Positions 15,959 through 23,654 of a DNA stretch of 39,330 nt are shown in pieces. Source of the stretch: an uncultured bacterium (GTDB lineage: Bacteria; Bacillota; Clostridia; Lachnospirales; Lachnospiraceae); contig CAOKFN010000045.1 of NCBI GenBank assembly GCA_948467735.1, positions 1-39,330 of the forward strand. The letters are read 5' to 3'. How positions within the stretch are numbered: position 1 is the stretch's first letter; the number at the start of each line of letters is the position of its first letter. Made by a program: the position numbers and the translations under genes. The notes below the pieces were generated by a model. The model was not told the origin of the DNA. It saw only the letters and a list, made by a program, of their open reading frames with translations, and did not search any database.

Positions 15959-16387
15959 GTGATCAATCGAATAATGGAAGCCATAGGAACTGTATTAAAC
16001 GCCGAATTCGGCGACGGGTACAAAATCTACAGGGAAGAAGCGGGGCAGGAATTTCAAGGGCCCTGCTTTTTTACTGCCTGCACATATTCATCAAATAAGC
16101 AGTTTTCGGAGAAACGGTATCTCAGGGAAAATCAGTTCTGCATTCGGTATTTCCCGGGAATTGGCGGAAAAGAAAGGGAAGAGTGTTACGGGGCTGCCGA
16201 GCGTCTTTTCTCCTGTCTTGAATGGCTGACGGTGGACGGCGATTTTGTGATGGGAACCCGGATGAGGTGCGAGATGACGGACGGCGTTCTCCTTTTTTTT
16301 GTAAATTACGACGTGTATGTTTACAAAATGTCCGAGACCGTCCCGGTCATGGAAGAGATTTCCGCGGAAACTGCCGTGAAAGGATAG
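15959..16387 (+). CDS. Phage tail terminator family protein (DUF6838-like)
   Basis: This 142-residue protein reads VINRIMEAIGTVLNAEFGDGYKIY..GPCFFTACT, then SEKRYLRENQFCIRYFP and a C-terminal NYDVYVYKM. The pattern fits the small tail-terminator/completion proteins placed ahead of the sheath gene in PBSX-like clusters, which cap the tube and stop its growth. The GTG at 15959 is preferred because AGGAGG lies 10 bp before it; an ATG at 15950 is only 1 bp from the same site. It is the first gene of cassette 2, and cassette 1 has no counterpart. Confidence 0.7.
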   Translation: MINRIMEAIGTVLNAEFGDGYKIYREEAGQEFQGPCFFTACTYSSNKQFSEKRYLRENQFCIRYFPGIGGKEREECYGAAERLFSCLEWLTVDGDFVMGTRMRCEMTDGVLLFFVNYDVYVYKMSETVPVMEEISAETAVKG

Positions 16388-16397
16388 GTGATGAAAA

Positions 16398-16706
16398 ATG
16401 GCAGAGAAGAAAACGACAGAGAAAAAAACAACAGAGAAAAAAACAGCCAAAAAGAAGATGGCAGAGAAGGAAGCGATGGGCAGCAGGCCTGATTTGGAGG
16501 AAGCGACTGAGAAAAGTATGATTTCTGAAGATTTGGAAAAGGCAGAAGAGGCGGAGCACAGCTTTTCCAAGGAACAGCTGCTTTCGTCCAAGCGCTTCAA
16601 GGATAGAAGGGATCTTGTGGAGGCCCTTCTTGACGACGGTGAACTGTACACGGTGAAAGCCGTGGAAGAAAACATTCAACATTATATGAAAGGAAAGGTG
16701 AAATAA
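16398..16706 (+). CDS. Lys-rich small tail-cluster protein, unknown function
   Basis: This 102-residue protein begins with Lys/Thr/Glu repeats (KKTTEKKTTEKKTAKKK) and ends with a conserved-looking region FSKEQLLSSKRFKDRRDLVEALL..YTVKAVEENI. From memory, short proteins with this ending commonly lie between terminator and sheath genes in clostridial contractile-tail clusters. No function is known to me. It starts 10 bp after the previous stop and 2 bp before the sheath start, so it is surely in the same transcript. Confidence 0.7.
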   Translation: MAEKKTTEKKTTEKKTAKKKMAEKEAMGSRPDLEEATEKSMISEDLEKAEEAEHSFSKEQLLSSKRFKDRRDLVEALLDDGELYTVKAVEENIQHYMKGKVK

Positions 16707-16708
16707 GA

Positions 16709-18019
16709 ATGGCATTAGGAGGAGGCACTTTTGTAGTGCAGAATAAGGAACTGCCGGGGGCATATATCAACTTTGTATCAAAGACGGCCGCATCCGCGGC
16801 GCTTTCCGAAAGAGGGACCGCATCCATGCCCCTTGAGCTGGATTGGGGCGTTTCCGGGGAGGTTTTTGAAGTGACAAATGAGGATTTCAGGAAGAACAGT
16901 CTGGAGATTTTCGGGTATGAGTATACCGACGAGAAGCTGAAAGGGCTTAGGGATTTGTTCCTGAATGTGAGGACTTTCTACGGATACCGTCTGAACGGCG
17001 GCGGGCAGAAGGCCGCAAATGATCTTGCGCAGGCGCGGTATTCCGGCATCCGCGGCAATGACCTGAAAATCTCGGTTCAGGTGAACGCGGACGACGAATC
17101 CCTGTTTGATGTGAAAACGCTTTTAGGCACGGCGGTGGTTGACGAACAGACCGTTTCAAAAGCTGAGGAGCTTATGGATAACAAGTTCGTGGAATGGAAA
17201 TCGGGCGCCGCGCTGGAAGCGGCTGTCGGGATTCCCCTGACCGGAGGAACCAACGGAGAAGTAAGCGGCGAGGATCATCAGGCTTATCTGGATAAGATAG
17301 AAGCCTATGCGTTCCATGCCATGGGAGCGGCAGTGACGGATAAGGCGACAAAGGCCCTGTATACGGCTTTCAATAAGCGGATGCGGGATGAAGCGGGCGT
17401 AAAATTCCAGCTGGTTCTGTATGATTATCCGGAGGCCGACTATTTGGGCGTGATCAGTGTGAATAACAAGGTTCTGGACGAGGGCTGGAGCGAAGCGGGG
17501 CTTGTGTACTGGGTGACGGGAGCCGCCGCCGGGTGCGCGGTCAACAAGAGCTGCCAGAATAAGAAGTATGACGGTAATTTTATAGTCGATACCTCTTATA
17601 CGCAGAATCAGCTGAAAACAGCCGTCAAGGAGGGCAGGTTTACCTTCCATCTGGCAGGGAGCGAAGTCCGTGTGCTGGAGGACATTAACACCATGACGAC
17701 GACGTCCGACGCCATGGGAGATATTTTCAAGGACAATCAGACCGTCAGGGTAATGGATCAGATCGGCAATGACATCGCGGTGCTGTTTAACACGAAGTAT
17801 CTGGGCATTGTGCCCAACGACGCCGCAGGGCGGGTTTCCCTCTGGTCCGATATTGTGAAGCACCATGAACAGCTTCAGGAAATCAGGGCGATTGAGAATT
17901 TCTCGGACGCGGATGTGAAAGTGGAGCAGGGCGGCACAAAGAAGTCGGTGGTGGTCACGGACGCGGTGACGATTGTAAACGCCATGGGCAGGCTGTATAT
18001 GACCGTGGCCATAGCGTAA
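16709..18019 (+). CDS. Contractile tail sheath protein (XkdK-like)
   Basis: This 436-residue protein begins MALGGGTFVVQNKELPGAYINFVS, typical of the PBSX XkdK sheath family. It continues with EIFGYEYTDEKLKGLRDLF, an inserted middle domain and the C-terminal sheath domain containing VRVLEDINTMTTTSD and FKDNQTVRVMDQIGNDI. The conserved N- and C-terminal arms interlock neighbouring subunits, and contraction drives the tube through the target envelope. AGGTGAAATAAG precedes the ATG. It is the only sheath gene in the window, so any particle built with cassette 1 parts would need it too. Confidence 0.96.
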   Translation: MALGGGTFVVQNKELPGAYINFVSKTAASAALSERGTASMPLELDWGVSGEVFEVTNEDFRKNSLEIFGYEYTDEKLKGLRDLFLNVRTFYGYRLNGGGQKAANDLAQARYSGIRGNDLKISVQVNADDESLFDVKTLLGTAVVDEQTVSKAEELMDNKFVEWKSGAALEAAVGIPLTGGTNGEVSGEDHQAYLDKIEAYAFHAMGAAVTDKATKALYTAFNKRMRDEAGVKFQLVLYDYPEADYLGVISVNNKVLDEGWSEAGLVYWVTGAAAGCAVNKSCQNKKYDGNFIVDTSYTQNQLKTAVKEGRFTFHLAGSEVRVLEDINTMTTTSDAMGDIFKDNQTVRVMDQIGNDIAVLFNTKYLGIVPNDAAGRVSLWSDIVKHHEQLQEIRAIENFSDADVKVEQGGTKKSVVVTDAVTIVNAMGRLYMTVAIA

Positions 18020-18155
18020 TGGGTGAGAAGCCATGACCCTCGCGGCATTCGTCAGCTGCGCAGGCCGACTGCGGGTCGGGTTTGCAGGCGCGGCATAAAG
18101 TCAGTGCAAAGAAAAGTTAGAATCGTATGGACTGTAAAAAGAAGGGAGAGACAAC

Positions 18156-18638
18156 ATGAACGGAAACGTAGTGATGAAAGCCAAGGATACCGTATTTGCG
18201 GCTTTGGCGGAATGTTTTATTACCATTGGGACCCGCCGCTATAATTTTATGCAGGCGATTAACCTTGAGGCAAAATTTGAGAAAAATAAGACGGAGGTTC
18301 CCATTCTGGGCAAGACCGGAAAGGGGAACAAGGCCTCCGGCTGGAAGGGGACGGGAAGCGCGACCTTCCATTACAACACCTCCATTTTCCGACAGATGAT
18401 GCTTCAATACAAGGAAACCGGGGAGGACATTTATTTTGAAATTCAGATTTCCAATGAGGACAAGACCTCCGCGGCCGGAAGGCAGACCATGATTTTGATG
18501 GACTGCAATATTGACGGGGGAATCCTTGCGAAATTTGACGCCGACGGGGAGTACTTGGAGGAAGATATGGATTTTACCTTTGAAGATTTCAAGATGCCCG
18601 AGGCGTTCAAGGACTTGGAAGGATTCCTTACGAACTAG
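18156..18638 (+). CDS. Tail tube protein (XkdM-like)
   Basis: This 160-residue protein matches the XkdM tube family: MKAKDTVFAALAECFITIGTRRYNFMQAINLEAKFEKNKTEVPILG, GKGNKASGWKGTGSATFHYNTS and the C-terminal YLEEDMDFTFEDFKMPEAF. Stacked hexamers form the rigid inner tube surrounded by sheath. GGGAGAG lies 5 bp before the ATG, and 136 bp without a gene separate it from the sheath. It is the only tube gene in the window. A 785-bp non-tail interval containing the toxin-antitoxin locus follows. Confidence 0.93.
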   Translation: MNGNVVMKAKDTVFAALAECFITIGTRRYNFMQAINLEAKFEKNKTEVPILGKTGKGNKASGWKGTGSATFHYNTSIFRQMMLQYKETGEDIYFEIQISNEDKTSAAGRQTMILMDCNIDGGILAKFDADGEYLEEDMDFTFEDFKMPEAFKDLEGFLTN

Positions 18639-18686
18639 GGGAAGATACGAGGGGAATGTATGCGGCCGTCCGGCGGCTTGGCTATC

Positions 18687-18748
18687 CTGCAGACCGCCGG
18701 AATTTGCAGTAGGAAAGCGGGCAAAGGCATCCCGTCGGCGGTCTGCAG
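18687..18748. repeat. 13-bp perfect inverted repeat downstream of the tube gene
   Basis: CTGCAGACCGCCG (18687-18699) and its exact complement (18736-18748) are separated by 36 bp. No T tract follows, so it is not a simple terminator. Together with the hairpin at 18814-18845 it fills the otherwise geneless stretch 18639-18885. Confidence 0.45.
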
Positions 18749-18813
18749 TCAGGATTCGCGGCAGGTTTGATCGGTGTGCAGTAAAGCAGCCGTGAATGTA
18801 ATCCGGAGCAGAA

Positions 18814-18845
18814 GTAACAGTTCAGTGACCTGTCTGAACTGTTAC
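18814..18845. repeat. 12-bp perfect hairpin
   Basis: GTAACAGTTCAG and CTGAACTGTTAC flank an 8-nt loop. It lies 40 bp before the antisense RNA promoter. It lacks a U tract and may be an old insertion-element end or a transcript stabiliser. Confidence 0.4.
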
Positions 18846-18885
18846 GAGCAGAAAAATGCGGCTGAAAAAATAGGAAATATGTATC

Positions 18886-18914
18886 TTGCAATCGCTGTCT
18901 GCATATGCTATAAT
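18886..18914 (+). promoter_or_regulatory. Promoter of the putative antitoxin RNA
   Basis: TTGCAA (18886-18891), a 17-bp spacer and TATAAT (18909-18914) with an extended TGC just upstream: a near-perfect, probably constitutive sigma-A promoter. Initiation is expected near 18921. Confidence 0.75.
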
Positions 18915-18920
18915 GCCGAT

Positions 18921-18995
18921 AGGCAGACAAGATGTGAATAGTCCAATGCGGACAGCAGACGAAAAGCCTTGGAGGCTGCACTCCAAGGCTTTTCT
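18921..18995 (+). ncRNA. Putative type I antitoxin RNA (RNA II-like, about 75 nt)
   Basis: The strong promoter and the terminator at 18962-18993 delimit an about 75-nt RNA with no reading frame. Its bases 18929-18954 are a direct repeat of 19114-19140 on the same strand, sharing TCCAATGC and AAGATG and differing at only a few positions. The second copy, read on the opposite strand, forms the ribosome-site-to-start region of the toxin message. The RNA can therefore pair with the toxin start region in trans and with the shared terminator loop. The size matches RNA II of the pAD1 par locus (about 65 nt by memory). The assignment rests on architecture and was not tested. Confidence 0.65.
18962..18993. 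terminator. Bidirectional terminator shared by toxin and antitoxin RNAs
   Basis: AAAAGCCTTGGAG and CTCCAAGGCTTTT form a perfect 13-bp stem with a 6-nt loop. Because the stem begins with A and ends with T, it works as a terminator on both strands. It would also end forward transcription arriving from the tube gene. Confidence 0.85.
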
Positions 18996-19045
18996 GTTCC
19001 TAATTTGGGCAATGGGAAGGCTTAAACCCATAGGCTAGTTACCAG

Positions 19046-19132
19046 CTATTCTTCGCCGTCTAACCATTTGATGATATAGTGGCATGCTATACCAGCCGCA
19101 ACGGCGACAATAAAAGATGCAAATAATTCCAA
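19046..19132 (-). CDS. Fst-like small membrane toxin peptide (type I TA)
   Basis: The 28-codon frame reads MELFASFIVAVAAGIACHYI followed by IKWLDGEE. It has a single transmembrane helix at about residues 3-21, then a basic residue, Trp-Leu-Asp and an acidic tail. This is the layout of Fst/Ldr-type pore-forming toxins (Fst has IxRxLDEED at the same point). The TTG start follows AAGGGGGT by 7 bp, a near-perfect ribosome site; an in-frame GTG at 19141 is too close to that site. In the message the site is partly buried by a 6-bp stem CACCCC/GGGGTG (reverse strand 19167-19162 with 19144-19139), as in RNA I of par. It is opposite to and inside the tail operon. The peptide is too short for homology to be certain. 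Confidence 0.65.
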   Translation of the reverse strand: MELFASFIVAVAAGIACHYIIKWLDGEE

Positions 19133-19178
19133 TGCAGACACCCCCTTTCCGTACCAGTCTAGGGGTGGTAACAGAACG

Positions 19179-19184
19179 ATTATA
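19179..19184 (-). promoter_or_regulatory. Extended -10 promoter of the toxin message
   Basis: The reverse strand reads ATGCTATAAT, a consensus -10 with an extended TGC, and a weak TAGAAT 17 bp upstream. Initiation near 19172 and termination at 18962 would give an about 210-nt message, the size of RNA I in the pAD1 par locus. Confidence 0.6.
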
Positions 19185-19265
19185 GCATGTATTCTGACAT
19201 TATTCTACATATTTTTGTCGGAAGCCTTATAACTAAATCAAGGAAGTTCAGGGAAGTATATCCAC

Positions 19266-19295
19266 GGCGTCTTTCGTATGAAAGGCGTCTTTTTT
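19266..19295 (+). terminator. Intrinsic terminator ahead of the tail chaperone gene
   Basis: GGCGTCTTTC, a GTAT loop and GAAAGGCGTC pair with two G-U wobbles and run into six T. It sits within the late operon, 128 bp before the chaperone gene, so downstream tail genes need read-through or another promoter. No clear promoter was found between 19296 and 19423. Confidence 0.55.
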
Positions 19296-19423
19296 ATGCA
19301 CATGGGCGCATAGAGGAAATATGTCGGCAGGAGCTGACGGGCGCCCTGCCCGATTGAACCAAAACAAAGAAGAGAAGCCCTTGCGGCTTAATGATTTGAA
19401 AACAAGAAAGAGAGGACAGATAA

Positions 19424-19855
19424 ATGTCAAAATTCAGTAAATTTATGAAAGCCAATAAGATTGAGAAAAAGAATGAAATGTACGCGCCCACCAAATCCCT
19501 CTGCGATGAAAACGGACGTCCTCTGGAATGGGAGTTCCGCCACATTACATCCAAGGAGAATGAAAGCCTCCGGGACGACTGTACGATTGAGGTTCCCATT
19601 ACCGGAAAGCCGAACATGTTCCGGCCCAAAGTGCTGTCCGGAAAATATATTCAGAAGATGATTGCCGCTTCGGTTGTGACGCCGGATCTGTATGACGCTC
19701 AGCTACAGGATTCTTATGGAGTGAGCACGCCGGAGGATCTTCTGCTGGCCATGGTTGACGACCCCGGAGAGTACAACGAGCTGACCGCTTTCGTGCAGAG
19801 GTTTCAGGGCTTCGGCACATCCTTCGGCGACAAGGTGGAAGAGGCAAAAAACTAA
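19424..19855 (+). CDS. XkdN-like tail assembly chaperone, short form
   Basis: This 143-residue protein (MSKFSKFMKANKIEKKNEMY; EWEFRHITSKENESLRDDC; KVLSGKYIQKMIAASVVTPDLYDAQLQDSYG) matches the XkdN-type protein located between tube and tape measure in PBSX-like tails. It is the functional counterpart of lambda gpG and helps wind tube subunits around the tape measure. GAGAGGACAG precedes the ATG. The end of the frame is a slippery AAAAAAC directly before TAA, allowing a longer -1 product to 20052. Cassette 1 has no equivalent. Confidence 0.88.
   Translation: MSKFSKFMKANKIEKKNEMYAPTKSLCDENGRPLEWEFRHITSKENESLRDDCTIEVPITGKPNMFRPKVLSGKYIQKMIAASVVTPDLYDAQLQDSYGVSTPEDLLLAMVDDPGEYNELTAFVQRFQGFGTSFGDKVEEAKN
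19846..19852 (+). promoter_or_regulatory. Programmed -1 frameshift slippery site A AAA AAC
   Basis: The heptamer has the classical X XXY YYZ phase relative to the chaperone frame (codons AAA AAC) and is followed at once by the TAA stop. After a -1 slip translation continues for 66 codons. A short stem AGGCG/CGCCT at 19874-19888 lies 21 nt downstream, somewhat far for a simple stimulator. Confidence 0.8.
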
Positions 19856-20052
19856 TTGAGGAAGGGGATTGGGAGGCGAACTTCGCCTACTATGCCCTTC
19901 TGAAGCTGCATGTGCTGCCTTCCGTTTTCCTTGGGCTGGATGAACAGGAAAAAGCGTTTGTTGTGGCGGCCTTCAAGGTAAAAATGGAAAGCGACCAGAA
20001 GAGAGAGAAGGAAATGAAACGTAAATCAAAAGGCGGAAGGAAAGGCAGGTGA
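19852..20052 (+). CDS. Frameshift extension of the tail chaperone (gpGT-like)
   Basis: Read in the -1 frame from 19852, the sequence encodes LIEEGDWEANFAYYALLKLH, then VLPSVFLGLDEQEKAFVVAA and a very basic end, stopping at 20052. It has no start codon or ribosome site of its own, so it is best explained as the C-terminal 66 residues of a 209-residue fusion made by frameshifting. This parallels the gpG/gpGT pair of long-tailed phages, where the T part contacts tube protein. The tape-measure start follows 4 bp after the stop. Confidence 0.8.
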   Translation, partial: LIEEGDWEANFAYYALLKLHVLPSVFLGLDEQEKAFVVAAFKVKMESDQKREKEMKRKSKGGRKGR

Positions 20053-20056
20053 CGGT

Positions 20057-22798
20057 ATGGGGAGCGTAGGCGGGGCAGTGGAGTCACAGGAGGGCTTCGC
20101 GAATATACTGGCGAATATTATAAATGTGGCGAATATGTCGATTGTCACAGTAGAGCAGATTCATTCTGTGATGAATGCGCCGATTGACACGGCATTCATT
20201 CAGGAAGTGCAGAATCAGGCGGCTCAGGGAGAGCTGAACCCGGCGCCGCAGGGAGATGTGGACCCTGTGCCGCCAGTGGATGTTCCTGTGGTGTGGAAAA
20301 CGGATAACTTAGAGGCGTTTGCGGGGACGGGCGTGGAGCGTTTCAGACAGGAGGCGGCAGGCACCGTGGCCATGCTGAATGCAGTAAATCGCACACAGGC
20401 ACGGATTGCCGCAAGGGCGGCGCGTACCAATATTTTCTCGTTAGATGTAGACGAAGTGCAGGACTGCCTTCAGACGATACAGGATCAAATTCAGGAAATA
20501 GAAAGTAACCGCTTGGATGTAGGAGCGGACAGGGAAAATGTTGAACTGGGACAGCTGCAGGCGCATTTGAATCAAGCGATACGGCTGCAGGATAGCATGA
20601 ATCAAACCATTCAAAATATGAATGTTGGGAATGTTGGCAGTGCTGTTTTACAGCAGTCAAAAACCAAAGAAAGCGTTCAGAAGTCTAGCGGAGACAGCGG
20701 GGGTGGGCAGAGAAGCCCCAGCATGGTTGTTACGGATACGGTTAAGAAGGTGAAGGGAATCATTGAAGGGGAGGGACCTATAAAAATATTTAGTCCGGAA
20801 AGTATAGCTGAATTTATTCAGAACTGTGCGAATGGTTATGACGCACAGTTGTATGCGGAATTACAACTGTTGACCGTACTTGCAGGCAGGCCTGATGAAG
20901 ATTATGCGACACAGATTAGATGTGAAATCAGTGCAGACCAAACAAATGCCGTGGAAGGAATCAATGGGATTCAAGATGGTGTAAATGAGGTGGAAATTAC
21001 GGCAGTTCTAAGAAAGGAGGCGTTGCTGGCAGACTTTGACACCATTATGGAGAAGATAAATGAAATTGAGGCAAGAGGTATTTACAGAGGAGAGGTGATG
21101 GCTGGTGCGGCGGCTGAGTTTGCCGCATATTTTAAAGATACAGATGCCATTGAAGTGATGCTGGATGCGCTTGCGGATTATGCGATGAGCATGGAAAAAG
21201 GGCTCAGCGAACTGAATGCTTCGAAAATGAGAACTTATGCGGCAAATTTTGGGAAGGTAATGTCTGGAGATTATACTGCCATGTCAAGCGGCGGCTTAAA
21301 CTTTTCAGAGGCGCAGAAGGCAGTGATTCAGGGCGAAGCCACAAGGGAACAAATGATTTCTGTTTTGGGAGAAGGAAGCCTTGGTATGTCCTCCGATATG
21401 CAGGCGGCGGTGGTTATTACACAGGTGGTTGACAAGGCAGGTGCAGGGATGTACGAAACAATGAGCAATACACCGGAAGGCCAGATGATGCAGATGACCA
21501 ATATGGGCGGAAAGATGATGGGGGATGCGGGAGGACAACTGTATCCGTATGTGCTTTTATTTGTGGATGCCATTGTCCAAAACTGGGGAACGATTCAGAC
21601 GGTGATTGACAGTATTGTTGTTGGTCTTGAATGTTTGCTTGGTTTTTTGTCTTGGTTGATGGAAGGCGCTTTGAATTTTGCGCAGGTTGTCATTGGCAAC
21701 TGGGGATTGTTCAGTCCGATTATTTATGGAATTATTGGGGCTCTGGCGGTATATGGCACCTACCTTGGGATCATTAAAGGTTTAGAACTGGCTTCCGCAG
21801 CCGTTAAAGGTGTCATGGCAGTATGGGAAGGTATTCGTGCTGCGGCAATCTGGGCTACAACTGGGGCAACATGGGCAGAGGTAACAGCTCAAAACGGACT
21901 TAATGGGGCCATGTATGCATGCCCTGTCGTCTGGCTTATTATTCTGATTATCGCTTTAATAGCGATTTTTTATGCGGTGGTGGCGGCGATAAATAAGTTC
22001 GCGGGAACTTCCATTTCTGCAACAGGGATTATTTGCGGGGTGTTTATGGTGGCGGCGGCATTTATAGGAAATCTGCTTGTTGCGTTGATTAATGCAGGAA
22101 TTGATGTTTTCGTGATGTTTAGGAATTTTATAGCCTCCTTTGCAAATTTTTTTGGCAACGTGTTCAATGATCCAGTGGGTGCGATTGCCCGGTTATTTTT
22201 TGATTTGGCTGATAATGTGCTGGGGATTTTGGAATCTCTTGCTTCCACTATTGATACAATCTTTGGTTCAGATTTTGCCGGGACAGTTTCCGGGTGGCGG
22301 AATTCCCTTGGCGGCTGGGTTGATGAAACTTTTGGGCAGGGCGAGGAGTTCGTGGAGAAATTGGACGCTTCCAGCATGCACCTTGAACGGTATGAATATG
22401 GGGAAGCATGGGATGCCGGATATTCTTTCGGTGAAGGGATTGATGAAAGCATAAAGAACTTTGACCCCTCTTCTCTTTTTAAGCCAAATGAGCTTCCATC
22501 CACCGAAGATTATGCGGATAAATTGTTAGACGGGGGCATCGGCACAGGCGTTGAAAATATTGACGAGAATACCGGGGCAATGGCCGAGAGCATGGAGATC
22601 ACCGGAGAAGAGCTGAAATACCTGCGGGACATTGCGGAGCAGGAAGCAATCAACCGCTTTACAACCGCCGAAATCAATATTGAGCAGACGAACCACAATA
22701 CCATCAGAAACGGCATGGATTTGGACGGGGTGGTATCCGGTCTGGAGAACGCCATCGGGGAAGCGGTGGAAATTATGACGGAAGGGGTGCATGAATAA
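20057..22798 (+). CDS. Phage tail tape measure protein (cassette 2, 913 aa)
   Basis: The N-terminal half is helical, with coiled-coil sections around residues 120-190 and 300-420. About residues 490-720 are a chain of hydrophobic segments (VVWLIILIIALIAIFYAVVAAI; IICGVFMVAAAFIGNLLVALI), as in tape measures that enter the target membrane. The C-terminal tail (ITGEELKYLRDIAEQEAINRFTTAEINIEQTNHNTI) is a common ending of clostridial tape measures and probably the hub-contact end. It sits right after the frameshifted chaperone. The stop TAATG overlaps the next start. It is 410 residues shorter than tape measure 1. Confidence 0.93.
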   Translation: MGSVGGAVESQEGFANILANIINVANMSIVTVEQIHSVMNAPIDTAFIQEVQNQAAQGELNPAPQGDVDPVPPVDVPVVWKTDNLEAFAGTGVERFRQEAAGTVAMLNAVNRTQARIAARAARTNIFSLDVDEVQDCLQTIQDQIQEIESNRLDVGADRENVELGQLQAHLNQAIRLQDSMNQTIQNMNVGNVGSAVLQQSKTKESVQKSSGDSGGGQRSPSMVVTDTVKKVKGIIEGEGPIKIFSPESIAEFIQNCANGYDAQLYAELQLLTVLAGRPDEDYATQIRCEISADQTNAVEGINGIQDGVNEVEITAVLRKEALLADFDTIMEKINEIEARGIYRGEVMAGAAAEFAAYFKDTDAIEVMLDALADYAMSMEKGLSELNASKMRTYAANFGKVMSGDYTAMSSGGLNFSEAQKAVIQGEATREQMISVLGEGSLGMSSDMQAAVVITQVVDKAGAGMYETMSNTPEGQMMQMTNMGGKMMGDAGGQLYPYVLLFVDAIVQNWGTIQTVIDSIVVGLECLLGFLSWLMEGALNFAQVVIGNWGLFSPIIYGIIGALAVYGTYLGIIKGLELASAAVKGVMAVWEGIRAAAIWATTGATWAEVTAQNGLNGAMYACPVVWLIILIIALIAIFYAVVAAINKFAGTSISATGIICGVFMVAAAFIGNLLVALINAGIDVFVMFRNFIASFANFFGNVFNDPVGAIARLFFDLADNVLGILESLASTIDTIFGSDFAGTVSGWRNSLGGWVDETFGQGEEFVEKLDASSMHLERYEYGEAWDAGYSFGEGIDESIKNFDPSSLFKPNELPSTEDYADKLLDGGIGTGVENIDENTGAMAESMEITGEELKYLRDIAEQEAINRFTTAEINIEQTNHNTIRNGMDLDGVVSGLENAIGEAVEIMTEGVHE

Positions 22799-23478
22799 TG
22801 GCGAAAAACGGATATGATTTTTACTTGGATAAATGTCTTCTGCCCATAACGCCTTCCAAGCTCACGGTGAAGATTAATAATGCTAACGAAACCATGACGC
22901 TGATAGACGAAGGGGAAATCAACATTCTGAAAAAGGCGGAACTGACGGATATTGAATTTGAGTGCTCCATACCTCAGGTGAAATATCCGTTTGCCGTCTA
23001 CAAGGCGGGATTCAAGGGAGCGGATTATTTTCTTGACTATTTTGAAGCGTTGAAAAACGACAGAAAACCCTTTCAGTTCATTGTGTGCCGCAGCCTTCCG
23101 GCGGGCGGGAGGCTGTTTGACACCAATATAAAGGTATCCATGGAGGATTATAAAATTACGGAAGACGCGGATAACGGGTTTGATTTGGATGTGAAAATAA
23201 AATTGAAGCAGTGGCGGGATTATGGGACAAAGATAGTGGATATTACTTTCGACATGGGGAAGCCGCAGGGCAGTGTGGAACCCCAAAGGGAGACAGTCAA
23301 CGCCCCGGAGGCCCAGAGCTATACGGTGGCAAAGGGGGACTGTCTGTGGAACATAGCGAAAAGGTATTATAACAACGGTTCTAAATATACCGTTATTTAT
23401 AATGCTAATAAAGAAGTCATCGGAGGAAATCCCAATCTCATCTATCCCGGGCAGGTGCTGACAATTCCGGCGGTGTAG
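22798..23478 (+). CDS. XkdP-like LysM tail/baseplate protein (cassette 2)
   Basis: This 226-residue protein has an N-terminal domain with YDFYLDKCLLPITPSKLTVKI and ADYFLDYFEALK, then a LysM domain at about 173-225 (YTVAKGDCLWNIAKRYYN; NPNLIYPGQVLTIP). The LysM segment is very close to that of cassette 1 (7423-8082), while the N-terminal domains are more diverged. Its ATG overlaps the tape-measure stop (TAATG), so translation is coupled. Normally the hub gene follows directly; here 2 kb with two extra genes intervene. Confidence 0.9.
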   Translation: MAKNGYDFYLDKCLLPITPSKLTVKINNANETMTLIDEGEINILKKAELTDIEFECSIPQVKYPFAVYKAGFKGADYFLDYFEALKNDRKPFQFIVCRSLPAGGRLFDTNIKVSMEDYKITEDADNGFDLDVKIKLKQWRDYGTKIVDITFDMGKPQGSVEPQRETVNAPEAQSYTVAKGDCLWNIAKRYYNNGSKYTVIYNANKEVIGGNPNLIYPGQVLTIPAV

Positions 23479-23583
23479 GACGTGGGCAGGCTGGAGAGAA
23501 ACAAAATGCGGTGACAAAAATACTGTGTTTGTGCGGCTGTAATCGTCGTAGGCAATGATACCATTTTTTGTGATAAATTCATA

Positions 23584-23613
23584 GTGACAAATCCTCTTAA
23601 TGTGTGCTATATT
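23584..23613 (+). promoter_or_regulatory. Promoter of the first membrane-protein moron gene
   Basis: GTGACA (23584-23589), an 18-bp spacer and TATATT (23608-23613) with an extended TGC. The TGACAAAT element is also found in the promoter of the paralogue at 24501. Confidence 0.5.
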
Positions 23614-23654
23614 ATTTTTCAACTAGGTATTCATTAAGGTGAAGGGGGAGTGGA

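Noticed and set aside
17156..18034. 292-codon reverse-strand frame under the sheath gene
   Set aside because: It is antisense to a clear sheath protein, with no supporting start signals.
22510..23622. 370-codon reverse-strand frame over the end of tape measure 2 and the LysM gene
   Set aside because: It is a shadow of two convincing forward genes, and its composition is unlike a real protein.
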